A stretch of 64,000 nt of DNA from Helicobacter sp. MIT 05-5293 (GTDB lineage: Bacteria; Campylobacterota; Campylobacteria; Campylobacterales; Helicobacteraceae). This document shows positions 8,418 to 17,086 of the stretch, in pieces. A program made the translations under genes and the position numbers. A model generated the notes under the pieces. The model saw only the letters and a list, made by a program, of their open reading frames with translations, did not search any database and had not been told where the DNA came from. The DNA lies in the NCBI RefSeq assembly GCF_000765665.2, contig NZ_JROZ02000002.1, positions 124,001-188,000 of the forward strand. The letters run 5' to 3'. Numbering within the stretch: position 1 is the first letter of the stretch; the number at the start of each line of letters is the position of its first letter.

Positions 8418-9717
8418 CAATACCCTTTGTATCGCCGAGTGGCAGAGTTTTGGTGCCAATGAGATAGAGCAAGTTTGCGGTGATAAAAAGAAAGCCCAAA
8501 AAATCTTTGATGAGCTTGTAGAGTTTGCTCATCAAGAGGGCAATCATTGCTTTTTGAAGTTTAAAAACTCTAAAACCCTTGTTGCTCAAAACTATGTCGG
8601 GCTGATTCAAGCCAAAAGTGGTTTTTGCCTTGAGATTTTGCCAAAAACCTTTAGAACAGCACAAGAAAGTCAAGGCTTTAATGAGGCTAAAAACACGCAA
8701 GAGGCAATCAATACAGCCAAAAATATTCTCATAGAAATGCTAAAATCTCTAAAAGATTCTCCCTTTGAAGAAAGCCATGTTGCTCATCTTAAAGCCCAAA
8801 AGCTCCCTTTGCTTGAAATCTTTATTCTAATATTTCTCAATGATCTTGAAAATCTGATTAAAAATGGGCTAAAAAGTGATTATATGGTGCAAGAAGAGAA
8901 TCGCAAGTTTCTCAAAGGTAAGTTGTTGTTTAATGAAAACCTCAAATACAATTTTGCGCACAAAGAGAGATTTTTTACTTCAAGCGATGAGTTTAGCCAA
9001 AATATCGCGCCCAATCGTATCATTAGAAGCACTTTAGAATTTTTAAGCAAGCAAAATCTAAGCAGCAAGACAACTCGCAAACTTGCCCAAGCTCGCTTTA
9101 TTTTTGCCGACATTCCACCGAGTGCCAATATCGATAAAGATTTGAGCCAATGCCAAAATATGAGAAGTTTTAAGCATTATAGACTTTTGCTGCAGTGGTG
9201 TGAAATCTTTTTGAGGCGCAAAAGTTTTAGTGTGTATAATGGAGACTCTCAAGCCTTTGCTTTGCTCGTTGATATGAATGTGCTATTTGAAAGCTTTGTG
9301 GCAAGTGAGATGAAAAAATGGTGTAGTGATGAAAATTTTAGAGCAAAAAATTCACAATATCAGGAAGTAAAAAATATCTTTATCAAAACGCAAGAAAAAT
9401 CTAAATTTTTAGCCGAAAAAGAGGATAAAAATATTTTCCAACTAAAGCCTGATATTGTAGGCTATGAAAAAGATTCAGAAGAGGTTCTTTTTATCGCTGA
9501 TACCAAATGGAAAATTTTAAGCACACAAGATAGAAACTATGGAATCTCACAGAGTGATATGTATCAAATGTTTGCCTATCTTGCAAAATACCAATGCAAT
9601 CAAGGATTTTTGATTTATCCAAAAATAGGGTTTGTAGAAAATAGGGAGTTTATCTTTAAGCCCGAGAGTGCAAAAGGTGTAAAGCTTAAGATTTGTTTCT
9701 TTGATATTGAAGTATAA
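8404..9717 (+). CDS. mcrC: McrC-like nuclease subunit
   Basis: McrC (437 residues) supplies the endonuclease and stimulates GTP hydrolysis by McrB. The C-terminal PD-(D/E)xK nuclease is visible as LKPDIVGY (about 348) and FIADTKWK (about 364-371). The N-terminal part includes the VGLIQAKSGFCLEILPK segment typical of McrC. It overlaps the end of mcrB and is the last gene of the operon. The next gene is convergent, with 63 bases between. Confidence 0.92.
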   Translation: MMKTNNTLCIAEWQSFGANEIEQVCGDKKKAQKIFDELVEFAHQEGNHCFLKFKNSKTLVAQNYVGLIQAKSGFCLEILPKTFRTAQESQGFNEAKNTQEAINTAKNILIEMLKSLKDSPFEESHVAHLKAQKLPLLEIFILIFLNDLENLIKNGLKSDYMVQEENRKFLKGKLLFNENLKYNFAHKERFFTSSDEFSQNIAPNRIIRSTLEFLSKQNLSSKTTRKLAQARFIFADIPPSANIDKDLSQCQNMRSFKHYRLLLQWCEIFLRRKSFSVYNGDSQAFALLVDMNVLFESFVASEMKKWCSDENFRAKNSQYQEVKNIFIKTQEKSKFLAEKEDKNIFQLKPDIVGYEKDSEEVLFIADTKWKILSTQDRNYGISQSDMYQMFAYLAKYQCNQGFLIYPKIGFVENREFIFKPESAKGVKLKICFFDIEV

Positions 9718-9780
9718 GTCAAGCTTATTTAATCACATATTTTTCTCAATAATTTTAGATTCTGTGTGAGGCTTAAAGCT

Positions 9781-10407
9781 TTAGCATCTAGGTTCATAGG
9801 CTTTAAGTTTGGCTAAAAGCTCCTCTGCATTGCAAAACTCATTCTCTTTTTTCTCATCACTGCCCCATTTTGCTTGGAGATAAGGAATTTTAGCATTACG
9901 CGCTGCTCCCTCATCTTTGGCACAATTCCCCACAAACACAGTTTGCTTAAAAGGTGCAGATTCTAAAATCTTATAAATCATCATCGGGCTGGGTTTGGAT
10001 TCTATGCTTGGGTTCGTGCCGATGATACTATCAAAATATTCCGCGATATTGTGTCTTACTAAAATAGGTTGAAGCCCATCGTGTGGGGCATTAGAAGCGA
10101 GGGCTAAGAAGTAGTTTTTTGCCTTGCAAGAGGCAAGCATTTCGCACACCCCTTTAAACAATACTGCTTGCTCATAATGCTTTTTAAAATATGCTTCAAA
10201 GCCGACTTTATAACTTCTGTGCGGGAAATTCTCTATTTCATAAAAGATTTTTGCACAATCCACACCGGGCGTGTGAATCGCGTGCTGGATAGTAGATTTG
10301 GAAAGTGGAGGGAGATGTCTATCATGGCGAATCTCTGCAATGGCTGCACAAATAGAATCCTCGCTATCTAGCAGTGTCCCGTCCATATCAAAAATAACAT
10401 TTAGCAT
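9781..10407 (-). CDS. HAD-superfamily phosphatase (phosphoglycolate phosphatase-like)
   Basis: The 208-residue protein has HAD motif I FDMDGTLLDSE (residues 6-16), motif II LASNAPHDG (about 107) and a late VFVGNCAKDEGAA (about 155). The fold is that of small-molecule phosphatases such as Gph. Its substrate is not evident. The C-terminal motif has Cys where many relatives have Asp, but the following DEGAA keeps an acidic residue. It is a single gene unrelated in theme to its restriction neighbours. Confidence 0.85.
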   Translation of the reverse strand: MLNVIFDMDGTLLDSEDSICAAIAEIRHDRHLPPLSKSTIQHAIHTPGVDCAKIFYEIENFPHRSYKVGFEAYFKKHYEQAVLFKGVCEMLASCKAKNYFLALASNAPHDGLQPILVRHNIAEYFDSIIGTNPSIESKPSPMMIYKILESAPFKQTVFVGNCAKDEGAARNAKIPYLQAKWGSDEKKENEFCNAEELLAKLKAYEPRC

Positions 10408-10625
10408 TGTAGCTCCTTTGGCGCGTTTATCGTTGGATTTGGTGGTTTATGGCATTATAGACTAAATGGGGTAAGAAATGACTGATTGTTGTTATCTTAA
10501 CTTGTCATTTTATCTCATCTTTATTCTAAAAGCTTTAGAGGAAGAAGCGTTTTAAGCTCTTGTTTCTTAAGTTTTTTATAAAATTGCCGAATGAGTTTAA
10601 AAATTAAAATAAAAGGAGTGGGGAA

Positions 10626-12341
10626 ATGGCAGCTGAAATGTATATTAATAAACAGAGTGTGCGCAATTTTTTATCAAGTGGAAAAAATTTTTTGATACCA
10701 GAATATCAAAGACCCTATAGTTGGAAAGAAGAACAATGTGAAACATTGTGGAATGATATTGTAGAGTTTTTCCAAGAAACTCAAGATACTAAAAACAACA
10801 ATTTAAGTGATGAGTATTTTTTAGGAAGCATTGTTGGATTCATTAATGACAACAATAGGAATGTTTTTGAAGTTATTGATGGGCAACAGCGAATCACGAC
10901 TTTAAGCTTATTATTCCGAGCTTTTTACAAAGTAACAGGTGATCTTCAATATCAAAAAGAACAGACTAAGGGCTATACAAAAGTTTTCGGCAAGTGCCTT
11001 TGGTTTTATGATGATGGAACAGAAGAGCTTATTTATTCTGAATCTTATTTGCAAAGCAAAGTTATCTTAGATTCCGATTTGGAGGATTTGAAGATAATCT
11101 TAAGCAAGGAGTGTGATTTAGGAGATAACAACAAATCATTATATGCTAAAAATTTTAGATTCTTTTGTGAAAAATTAGAAATTTTTTTAGGGAAACTTGA
11201 TGAGCGAAAGGAGTTTTATGAAACAATGCTCAATAAAATTGTAATTTTACCCATAGAATGCAAAAATGAAGAAAATGCTATGCGTATTTTTACAACGCTT
11301 AATGATAGAGGATTGCCACTCGCTGATTCTGATATTATAAAAGGTAAAATTTATGCCCAAAAAGAAAAGAATGAAAAACAAAAGAAGGAATTCGCTACTG
11401 CTTGGAAATCCTTAGAAGCAAAGCTTATTGATAAAGAAACAAAAGAGCAGCTTTTTGATATGAATTTTTTATTTATACAATATACACATATTACACGGGC
11501 AAGAAAGAAAGATTCTAGTAAAGAGATTGGTTTAAGAAAATTCTATACAGAAAAATATAGGGAAGTTTTAAGGCAAGAAAACTTATTAAAAGAGCTTGAC
11601 GAGATTGCTTCTTTTTGGCTTGGAGATTTTAATGATAAAATAAGCCAACAAGCAATGCAAATGTTTGAGGTTTTAGAATGCTATCCCAATGAATATTGGA
11701 AATATTTAGTGAGTGCATATTACTTCTATTGCAAAGATGCCCAAAAAGATTTTTTTGACGATAAAACTCTTTTGCCATTTTTGAAAAAATCAATAACCAT
11801 GTTATTGGTTGGCTTTATTGATAAACCAACCGTAAATGCCATTAAAGAGTTTGTTTTTAGGGGATACACAAGCATATACGAAAATGGAGAATTAAATTTT
11901 AAGGCAAACTCAAAACAAATTCTAGAAAATGAAGATTTGTTTAAGCAACAATTTTTTAAATCTTCCACGCTCATAAAAGCACTCTTAACACTCAATCTTT
12001 ACTTGAAATATCCAAAGCAAGAAGTAGAGATCTCTGGAGAAATTGAACATATTTTTCCAAAAACCACGAATTGGAGAAAGAGTTATACAGGTTGGGATAA
12101 AGAGGAAGCTAAACCATTTATAGAGTCTATTGGAAATAAAATGTGGCTTGAAAAAATACCCAATATTAAAGCAAGTAATGGATATTTTGATGATAAAAAA
12201 GAAGAATATAAAAAATCAAGATTCTTAGAAGCGCAAGATTTAGCAAAATCGTCCAAAAATGATTGGCTTAAGGAGGATATAGAAGCAAGAAATGAAGAAA
12301 TTTATCAACGACTAAAAGAATTTTTTGAAAAAAACTTATAG
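10626..12341 (+). CDS. GmrSD-like type IV restriction protein (DUF262 + DUF1524)
   Basis: The N-terminal DUF262 domain shows IPEYQRPYSW (24-33) and DGQQRITTL (about 85-93), the ParB-like NTP-binding signature of GmrS. The C-terminal DUF1524 domain shows GEIEHIFPK (about 471-479) with downstream Asn and Tyr/Lys residues, the HNH nuclease of GmrD. At 571 residues this is a single-chain GmrSD, a family that attacks phage DNA carrying glucosylated or otherwise modified hydroxymethylcytosine. ATG 10626 has AAAAGGAG upstream. It sits next to McrBC, so two modified-DNA-dependent systems are adjacent. Confidence 0.88.
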   Translation: MAAEMYINKQSVRNFLSSGKNFLIPEYQRPYSWKEEQCETLWNDIVEFFQETQDTKNNNLSDEYFLGSIVGFINDNNRNVFEVIDGQQRITTLSLLFRAFYKVTGDLQYQKEQTKGYTKVFGKCLWFYDDGTEELIYSESYLQSKVILDSDLEDLKIILSKECDLGDNNKSLYAKNFRFFCEKLEIFLGKLDERKEFYETMLNKIVILPIECKNEENAMRIFTTLNDRGLPLADSDIIKGKIYAQKEKNEKQKKEFATAWKSLEAKLIDKETKEQLFDMNFLFIQYTHITRARKKDSSKEIGLRKFYTEKYREVLRQENLLKELDEIASFWLGDFNDKISQQAMQMFEVLECYPNEYWKYLVSAYYFYCKDAQKDFFDDKTLLPFLKKSITMLLVGFIDKPTVNAIKEFVFRGYTSIYENGELNFKANSKQILENEDLFKQQFFKSSTLIKALLTLNLYLKYPKQEVEISGEIEHIFPKTTNWRKSYTGWDKEEAKPFIESIGNKMWLEKIPNIKASNGYFDDKKEEYKKSRFLEAQDLAKSSKNDWLKEDIEARNEEIYQRLKEFFEKNL

Positions 12342-12358
12342 TTTAAATAAGGATTCCA

Positions 12359-12937
12359 ATGCACCCCTCCCACCTTGCACAGACCAATCAACAAAAAGCT
12401 TTTGCGATTATCGAAGAATGCCAAATCAAGCAGGCTTGGCAAAGTATCGGTGCGCAAATTAACCTTATTGGTTCGCTCAAAATGGGTTTGCTCGCCAAAC
12501 ATCGTGATATTGACTTTCATATCTATACACCACAACTGAATATTGCACAAAGTTTTGCCGCTATCGCAAAAATTGCGAGCAATCCTCGCATTACTCATAT
12601 CGAATATCGCAATCTTTTAGACCAAGAAGATAATTGCCTAGAATGGCACGCGTGGTATCAAGACACGCAAGAATGGCAAATTGATATGATTCATATCGTG
12701 CAAGGCAGCAAATATGCAGGATATTTTGAAAAACAAGCAGAAAAAATCCTTGCAATCATGAGCGCAGAACAAAAAGAGACGATTCTTAAACTCAAATATG
12801 AAATACCTGATGAAACACATATTGCAGGAATAGAAATTTATCAAGCAGTAATAGAGGGAAATGTAAAAACTCTTAAAGAACTCTTACAATGGAGGGCAAA
12901 TCACCCACAACAGGGAATTATCGAATGGATACCCTAA
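12359..12937 (+). CDS. Nucleotidyltransferase-like protein
   Basis: The protein has 192 residues with GSLKMGLLAKHRDIDFHIY at 38-56. This is a GS...DxD pattern of the nucleotidyltransferase fold, with Asp50 and Asp52 as likely metal ligands and a third acidic region around EWQIDMIHI (about 101). It begins 17 bases after the GmrSD-like gene with an AAGGA site, so it may be its partner or a separate acquisition. Possible roles are nucleotide or aminoglycoside transfer, or a toxin-type NMP transferase. I cannot choose between them. Confidence 0.6.
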   Translation: MHPSHLAQTNQQKAFAIIEECQIKQAWQSIGAQINLIGSLKMGLLAKHRDIDFHIYTPQLNIAQSFAAIAKIASNPRITHIEYRNLLDQEDNCLEWHAWYQDTQEWQIDMIHIVQGSKYAGYFEKQAEKILAIMSAEQKETILKLKYEIPDETHIAGIEIYQAVIEGNVKTLKELLQWRANHPQQGIIEWIP

Positions 12938-12971
12938 AAACTTTAGAATCTCATTTCTGAAACAAATAGGC

Positions 12972-12977
12972 TATAAT
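12972..12977 (+). promoter_or_regulatory. -10 box upstream of the second type I system
   Basis: TATAAT in the context ATAGGCTATAATGCC lies 78 bases before the hsdM start at 13056. No clear -35 is visible, which is normal for epsilonproteobacterial promoters. Confidence 0.5.
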
Positions 12978-13055
12978 GCCAAAATACAAAATCTTATAAA
13001 AAGCACACAAAAATAAGTGTTCCAAATTTGAAGGATATAAAAGGCAAAACAAACA

Positions 13056-14549
13056 ATGGCAACAACACAAAATCTAGCAAAAACCCTCTTCAAATCCGCC
13101 GACAAACTCCGCAAAAACATAGACGCAGCAGAATACAAGCATATCGTGCTTGGGCTGGTGTTTTTGAAATATATTAGTGATAGTTTTCAAGTTATCTTTG
13201 ACATCGTGCAAAATGAGGGTGGAGACACAGAAGATAGAGACGAATACCATGCGCATAATGCGTTTTTTGTCCCGCCAAAATCGCGGTGGGATTATATTAT
13301 GAGCCAAGCTAAACAAAGCAATATTGGCATAATTTTAGATAAAGCAATGCAAGAAATTGAACAAGAAAATGCAAGCCTCAAAGGCGTTTTGCCCAAAGTC
13401 TATGCCAAAGAAAATCTTGATTCTATCGCACTTGGTGGGTTGATTGATTTACTCTCAAACCAATCCTTGCAGGGTGATAGTGTCCATAATAACGACATTT
13501 TGGGGCATATCTTTGAATATTTTTTGGGTGAGTTTGCACTAAGTGAGGGCAAAAAAGGCGGGCAATTCTACACGCCAAAGAGTGTCGTAGAACTGCTTGT
13601 CGCGTGCTTAGAACCCTACAAAGGGCGCGTGTTTGACCCATGTTGTGGCAGCGGGGGAATGTTTGTGCAAAGTGAAGCTTTTGTGCAAAGTCATCAAGGC
13701 AAGATTGATGATATTTCAATCTATGGACAAGAGAGCAACCAAACCACTTGGCGACTTGCAAAGATGAATCTCGCCATTCGGCAGATTGATTCTTCACAGG
13801 TTGAATGGAATAGCGAGGGAAGTTTTCTTAATGACGCACATAAAGACTTAAAAGCCGATTTTATTATCGCTAATCCGCCTTTTAATGACTCTGATTATGG
13901 CGGTGAGTTGCTAGAAAATGACGGGCGTTGGAAGTTTGGAATACCACCAAGCGGAAATGCTAATTATGCGTGGATTCAGCATTTTATCTACCACCTCGCC
14001 CCACAAGGCAGAGCTGGGTTTGTGCTTGCCAAAGGCTCGCTAACAAGCAACACAAGCAGCGAAGGGCAGATTCGCAAAAATCTTATTGAATCTAATTTAA
14101 TAGAATGTATTATCAATCTCCCTGCAAAGCTTTTCTTAAATACCCAAATCCCCGCGTGTTTGTGGTTTATTAGACGCGGCAAGAGCCACACAAACACACT
14201 TTTTATAGACGCACGCAATTGTGGGCAACTCATCAACCGCAAAAACAGAATCTTGCGCCAAGAAGATATAGAAACTATCGCGGAAACTTACCATAAATGG
14301 CAAAAGAATGCGGGATATGAAGACATCAAGGGATTTTGCAAAAGTGCAAGCATTGAAGAGATTGCAAAGCTTGGGTTTGTCCTCACGCCCGGACGCTATG
14401 TGGGCTTGGCTGAAGATGAGCAAGATTTTGACTTTGAAAGCGAGTTTTCGCGGCTCAAAGTCGAGCTTGAAAAGCAGATTGCAGAGGAGCAGATTTTGAG
14501 TGAGAAAATCTTGCAAAACCTAGCATTGCTGGGCGGTGAACAAAAATAA
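13056..14549 (+). CDS. hsdM: Type I restriction-modification methyltransferase subunit (second system)
   Basis: This 497-residue HsdM opens with the HsdM_N domain (LAKTLFKSADKLRKNIDAAE). It carries DPCCGSGG at about 194-201 for S-adenosylmethionine binding and ANPPFND at about 271-277 for catalysis on adenine. The sequence is quite different from the other HsdM proteins here and belongs to another type I branch. It heads a cluster that runs to hsdR at 21465. It is separated from its hsdS by a toxin-antitoxin remnant and a structured intergenic region, so the operon has been invaded. Confidence 0.95.
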   Translation: MATTQNLAKTLFKSADKLRKNIDAAEYKHIVLGLVFLKYISDSFQVIFDIVQNEGGDTEDRDEYHAHNAFFVPPKSRWDYIMSQAKQSNIGIILDKAMQEIEQENASLKGVLPKVYAKENLDSIALGGLIDLLSNQSLQGDSVHNNDILGHIFEYFLGEFALSEGKKGGQFYTPKSVVELLVACLEPYKGRVFDPCCGSGGMFVQSEAFVQSHQGKIDDISIYGQESNQTTWRLAKMNLAIRQIDSSQVEWNSEGSFLNDAHKDLKADFIIANPPFNDSDYGGELLENDGRWKFGIPPSGNANYAWIQHFIYHLAPQGRAGFVLAKGSLTSNTSSEGQIRKNLIESNLIECIINLPAKLFLNTQIPACLWFIRRGKSHTNTLFIDARNCGQLINRKNRILRQEDIETIAETYHKWQKNAGYEDIKGFCKSASIEEIAKLGFVLTPGRYVGLAEDEQDFDFESEFSRLKVELEKQIAEEQILSEKILQNLALLGGEQK

Positions 14550-14550
14550 C

Positions 14551-14575
14551 CTTTTGTGCTATAATGCACTACAAA
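14551..14575 (+). promoter_or_regulatory. Palindromic promoter/operator of the RelB/DinJ-type antitoxin
   Basis: GTGC-TATAAT-GCAC (14556-14569) is a palindrome centred on the -10 box, with TTTTGT-like and ACAAAA-like flanks. A repressor bound there would block the promoter, as expected for an autoregulated toxin-antitoxin operon. The antitoxin ATG is at 14606. Confidence 0.6.
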
Positions 14576-14605
14576 ATCATACAATCACATACAAAAGGAC
14601 ACAAA

Positions 14606-14881
14606 ATGACTTCAGTTGTGCAGTTTAGAATGGATAGCAACGACAAAGAAGTGCTAGAAGTAATGCTTAAGGATATGGGGCTAGACCTTGGCACAGCCTT
14701 TAGAATATTTGCCTACAAGGTGCTAAAAACCGGCGAGATTCCCTTTAGCCTTAGTAGTAGCATTGACCCCGATACGATTTGGACACAAGAAGATGAAAAA
14801 GCTTACAAAAAGGCATTAAAAGACCTAGAGAGGGGCGAGACGATAAGCCACGAAGAGCTAAAAAAGAAGCTTGGATTATGA
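14606..14881 (+). CDS. RelB/DinJ-family antitoxin
   Basis: The 91-residue protein begins MTSVVQFRMDSNDKEVLEVM and continues into a DLGTAFRIFAYKVLKTGEIPF segment. This is the ribbon-helix-helix DNA-binding region of DinJ/RelB antitoxins. The tail DLERGETISHEELKKKLGL is the usual toxin-binding end. I chose ATG 14606 because AAAAGGAC precedes it; a longer frame from 14564 would run through the promoter. The stop overlaps the ATG of the toxin remnant. The antitoxin looks complete although its toxin is broken. Confidence 0.85.
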   Translation: MTSVVQFRMDSNDKEVLEVMLKDMGLDLGTAFRIFAYKVLKTGEIPFSLSSSIDPDTIWTQEDEKAYKKALKDLERGETISHEELKKKLGL

Positions 14882-15110
14882 GCGGTATTTTAGAATACAG
14901 CAAAGAGGTAGAAAAGTTTTTGCTCAAACACCGCGATTTAGCCCCTAAAATCCTTATAACAACACTCAAGATACTAGAAAGCTTCAAGGCTATGAAAACC
15001 ACTATCGATTAAGGGTTGGCAAATATAGAATCTTCTATGAAACAAGAGAAGATAAGATTCTAATCATCTATGCTTATAAGGCAGATTCTCGCGGGGGGAT
15101 TTATAAATAA
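14878..15110 (+). pseudogene. RelE-type toxin remnant (frameshift and internal deletion)
   Basis: The start (MSGILEYSKEVEKFLLKHRD) resembles a RelE-family mRNA interferase, but the frame closes at a TAA (15010-15012) after about 44 residues. The second half, GYENHYRLRVGKYRIFYE, resumes in another frame and runs to a TAA at 15108-15110. A normal RelE has about ten more residues between the two parts, so a short deletion together with a frame change is likely. The key Arg and Tyr residues of the active core are in the detached half. The toxin is therefore almost certainly inactive. Confidence 0.82.
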
Positions 15111-15150
15111 TAGATTTGCGATTGGGTAAAAATGGAATCCATAAGGAGAT

Positions 15151-15225
15151 AAAAAAGAAATTCAGAGTAGCCTCTCACTGAAGAGTTCCCCGCACTTTCG
15201 GCAGGTTAGCCCTCTGAACTGCTAG
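15151..15225 (-). ncRNA. Candidate structured small RNA
   Basis: Read on the minus strand, TTCAGAG (15218-15212) and CTCTGAA (15167-15161) form a closing stem. Two inner hairpins can form, one with CCTGC/GCGGG arms and one with CTCT/AGAG arms. After the closing stem comes TTTC and six T, as in an intrinsic terminator. A possible -10 (TATACT or TACAAT) lies just upstream at about 15225-15237. The element would be about 70 nucleotides long. I do not recognise the family, and the assignment rests on structure by eye only. Confidence 0.45.
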
Positions 15226-15309
15226 AATTGTAGTATAATTATCTTAATGCAAGTTTTAAAAATCGTGGGGAAATATAAAAAATGATAATTTGGATTCTAA
15301 AATGCAAAT

Positions 15310-15350
15310 GGCGGTAAAGCACCGCCGTGAATGAGCTAGAATTATACCAT
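15310..15350 (-). promoter_or_regulatory. Second minus-strand promoter followed by a hairpin
   Basis: On the minus strand ATGGTATAATTCTAGC provides an extended -10. It is followed about 15 bases later by a perfect hairpin, GGCGGT-GCTTT-ACCGCC (15326-15310). The words TAYAATTCTAGC recur at the start of the small-RNA candidate at 15225. The two units may be related transcripts, or one may be an antisense control of nearby genes. Confidence 0.35.
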
Positions 15351-15437
15351 AAATAATGATTTAATCAAGCAAAAGCAATAAATAAACATAATGGAGCGTG
15401 ATAATGGAATCTCTTTTACAATCCCAAAAGGAAAGCA

Positions 15438-16649
15438 ATGGGTCAAAGCTTTAGCGTGAATTTCTTCGAATCGCTCCATAAAGAGGAATGGAGGGAAGTA
15501 AGGTTGGGGGAGATATGTTTAAAGGTTGATTACGGCTATACAGCAAGTGCTATTGCACAGAATACAGGAACTAAATTTTTACGAATTACGGATATTGTTC
15601 CTTCTCAAATTGATTGGAATGCTGTTCCATATTGTAATATAGATTCTAAAAGTTTAGAGAAATACTTGTTAAAAGTTGGTGATATTGTTATCGCAAGGAC
15701 GGGTGCAACTGCTGGATACAATAAATATATAAAGACCAAAACTCAATGTATTTTTGCTTCATACTTGATAAGATTTAGAGCAAATCCCAATATAGCCAAT
15801 CCTCATTTTATTAGTTATTGTCTGCAAGATAGAGGGTGGATTGAATTTGTAAATGGTGCATTAGGTGGTTCAGCACAGCCAAATATTAATGCAAAACAAA
15901 TGTCTGATTTTACCTTTAAGCTCCCACCCCTTCCAATCCAAAACCAAATCGCAGAGATTCTAAGTAGCTTTGATGATAAAATTGACTTACTCCACCGCCA
16001 AAACCAAACCTTAGAATCCCTCGCCCTCACTCTCGTCCGCCATCATTTTATAGAGAATCCCAACCGCAATGAATGGAAAATAGGCAAATTGGGGGATTAT
16101 GGAAAAATAGTTTGTGGTAAAACTCCCTCAAAAATGAAAAAGGAATATTTTAATGGCGGGATACCCTTTGTCAAAATTCCTGATATGCACAATAAAACTT
16201 TTGTTTTTAAGACAACCGATAGCTTAACGCAAAAGGGATTACAATCTCAACACACTAAAACATTGCCACCCTTAAGTATTTGTGTTAGCTGCATAGCTAC
16301 TGTTGGTGTAGTTTCTATGAATGCTTTTGAATCTCAAACCAATCAACAGATTAATTCTATTATTCCTGCTCAAGAATATTATAGATACTTTCTGTATTGT
16401 TTCATGAAAGAATCTTATAATGAATTGCAAGCTATGGCAAGTGGTGGAACAGCAACTGCAAATCTTAATACAACAGATTTTTCAAATATGCCAATTTTAT
16501 GTCCCGATGATATGGAGTTGCAAAAATTTCATTCTTTAGTGAGTGTTTATTTTGATAAAATCTACAACAACTCAAAACAAATCCAATCTTTAGAGCAAAT
16601 GCGGGATTTGGTTTTATCAAAAATTTTTAATGAAAAAATGGAGGAGTGA
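15438..16649 (+). CDS. hsdS: Type I specificity subunit (second system)
   Basis: This 403-residue HsdS has two recognition domains. The first (about 17-175) contains the GDIVIARTGATAGYNKY motif and ends in FKLPPLPIQNQIAEILSSFD. The second (about 210-385) starts at EWKIGKLGDYGKIVCGKTPS. The helical spacers are IDLLHRQNQTLESLAL and the C-terminal SKQIQSLEQMRDLVLSKIF. There are no homopolymer tracts. The start at ATG 15438 has an AAAGGAAAG site. It is expected to direct the HsdM at 13056 and HsdR at 18385 to their target. Confidence 0.92.
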   Translation: MGQSFSVNFFESLHKEEWREVRLGEICLKVDYGYTASAIAQNTGTKFLRITDIVPSQIDWNAVPYCNIDSKSLEKYLLKVGDIVIARTGATAGYNKYIKTKTQCIFASYLIRFRANPNIANPHFISYCLQDRGWIEFVNGALGGSAQPNINAKQMSDFTFKLPPLPIQNQIAEILSSFDDKIDLLHRQNQTLESLALTLVRHHFIENPNRNEWKIGKLGDYGKIVCGKTPSKMKKEYFNGGIPFVKIPDMHNKTFVFKTTDSLTQKGLQSQHTKTLPPLSICVSCIATVGVVSMNAFESQTNQQINSIIPAQEYYRYFLYCFMKESYNELQAMASGGTATANLNTTDFSNMPILCPDDMELQKFHSLVSVYFDKIYNNSKQIQSLEQMRDLVLSKIFNEKMEE

Positions 16650-16697
16650 AATGAAAAATATGCTAGAATTAAAAATTTATTCTTTCAAGGAGTAATC

Positions 16698-17066
16698 TTG
16701 GAAACGATTTCAAATTATTCTGACATTATTGGGATAATATTAACTATCTTTGGTATTCTGCTAACAATATATTTTGAAACGAGAAAGAATGAAAATAAAA
16801 AATCCTCAATTGATTCCCAACATCACCAAACCCAACACAACCAATTAACAACAACTACAAATAACATTTCTAATCAAGTGAATATTATCCAACAAAATAA
16901 TACTGCACCCAATGTAAAGGATAATAAATCTTTCACATTCGCAATCAATAAAGAGACTTTAAAAAATATTGCTATTTTTATAGCAGGGATTATTTGTGGC
17001 TATTTAGCATATAGGGCTTACAGACGCTTAGCTTTAGAGAACTCGCAGGATTGCATTAAAAACTAA
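16698..17066 (+). CDS. Small two-helix membrane protein in the type I operon
   Basis: I do not recognise this 122-residue protein. It has a hydrophobic helix at about residues 9-26 (IIGIILTIFGILLTIYF) and another at about 90-105 (IAIFIAGIICGYLAY). Between them lies a Gln/Asn/Thr-rich linker of about 45 residues. It starts at TTG 16698 with an AAGGAG site. The 20-base gap to the DUF3644 gene suggests they are co-transcribed. A membrane partner for the HEPN protein downstream is an inference only. Confidence 0.65.
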   Translation: METISNYSDIIGIILTIFGILLTIYFETRKNENKKSSIDSQHHQTQHNQLTTTTNNISNQVNIIQQNNTAPNVKDNKSFTFAINKETLKNIAIFIAGIICGYLAYRAYRRLALENSQDCIKN

Positions 17067-17086
17067 AGATTGAGGAAAGGCAAAAA

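Larger units (their letters stand above)
15111..15437. other. Intergenic region with structured elements, no long gene
   Basis: This 327-base gap between the toxin remnant and hsdS holds no convincing protein gene. It contains a candidate minus-strand small RNA (15151-15225) and a second minus-strand promoter with a small hairpin (15310-15350). There are also several very short ORFs, including a 16-codon one at 15405 that overlaps the hsdS start in another frame. Confidence 0.6.
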
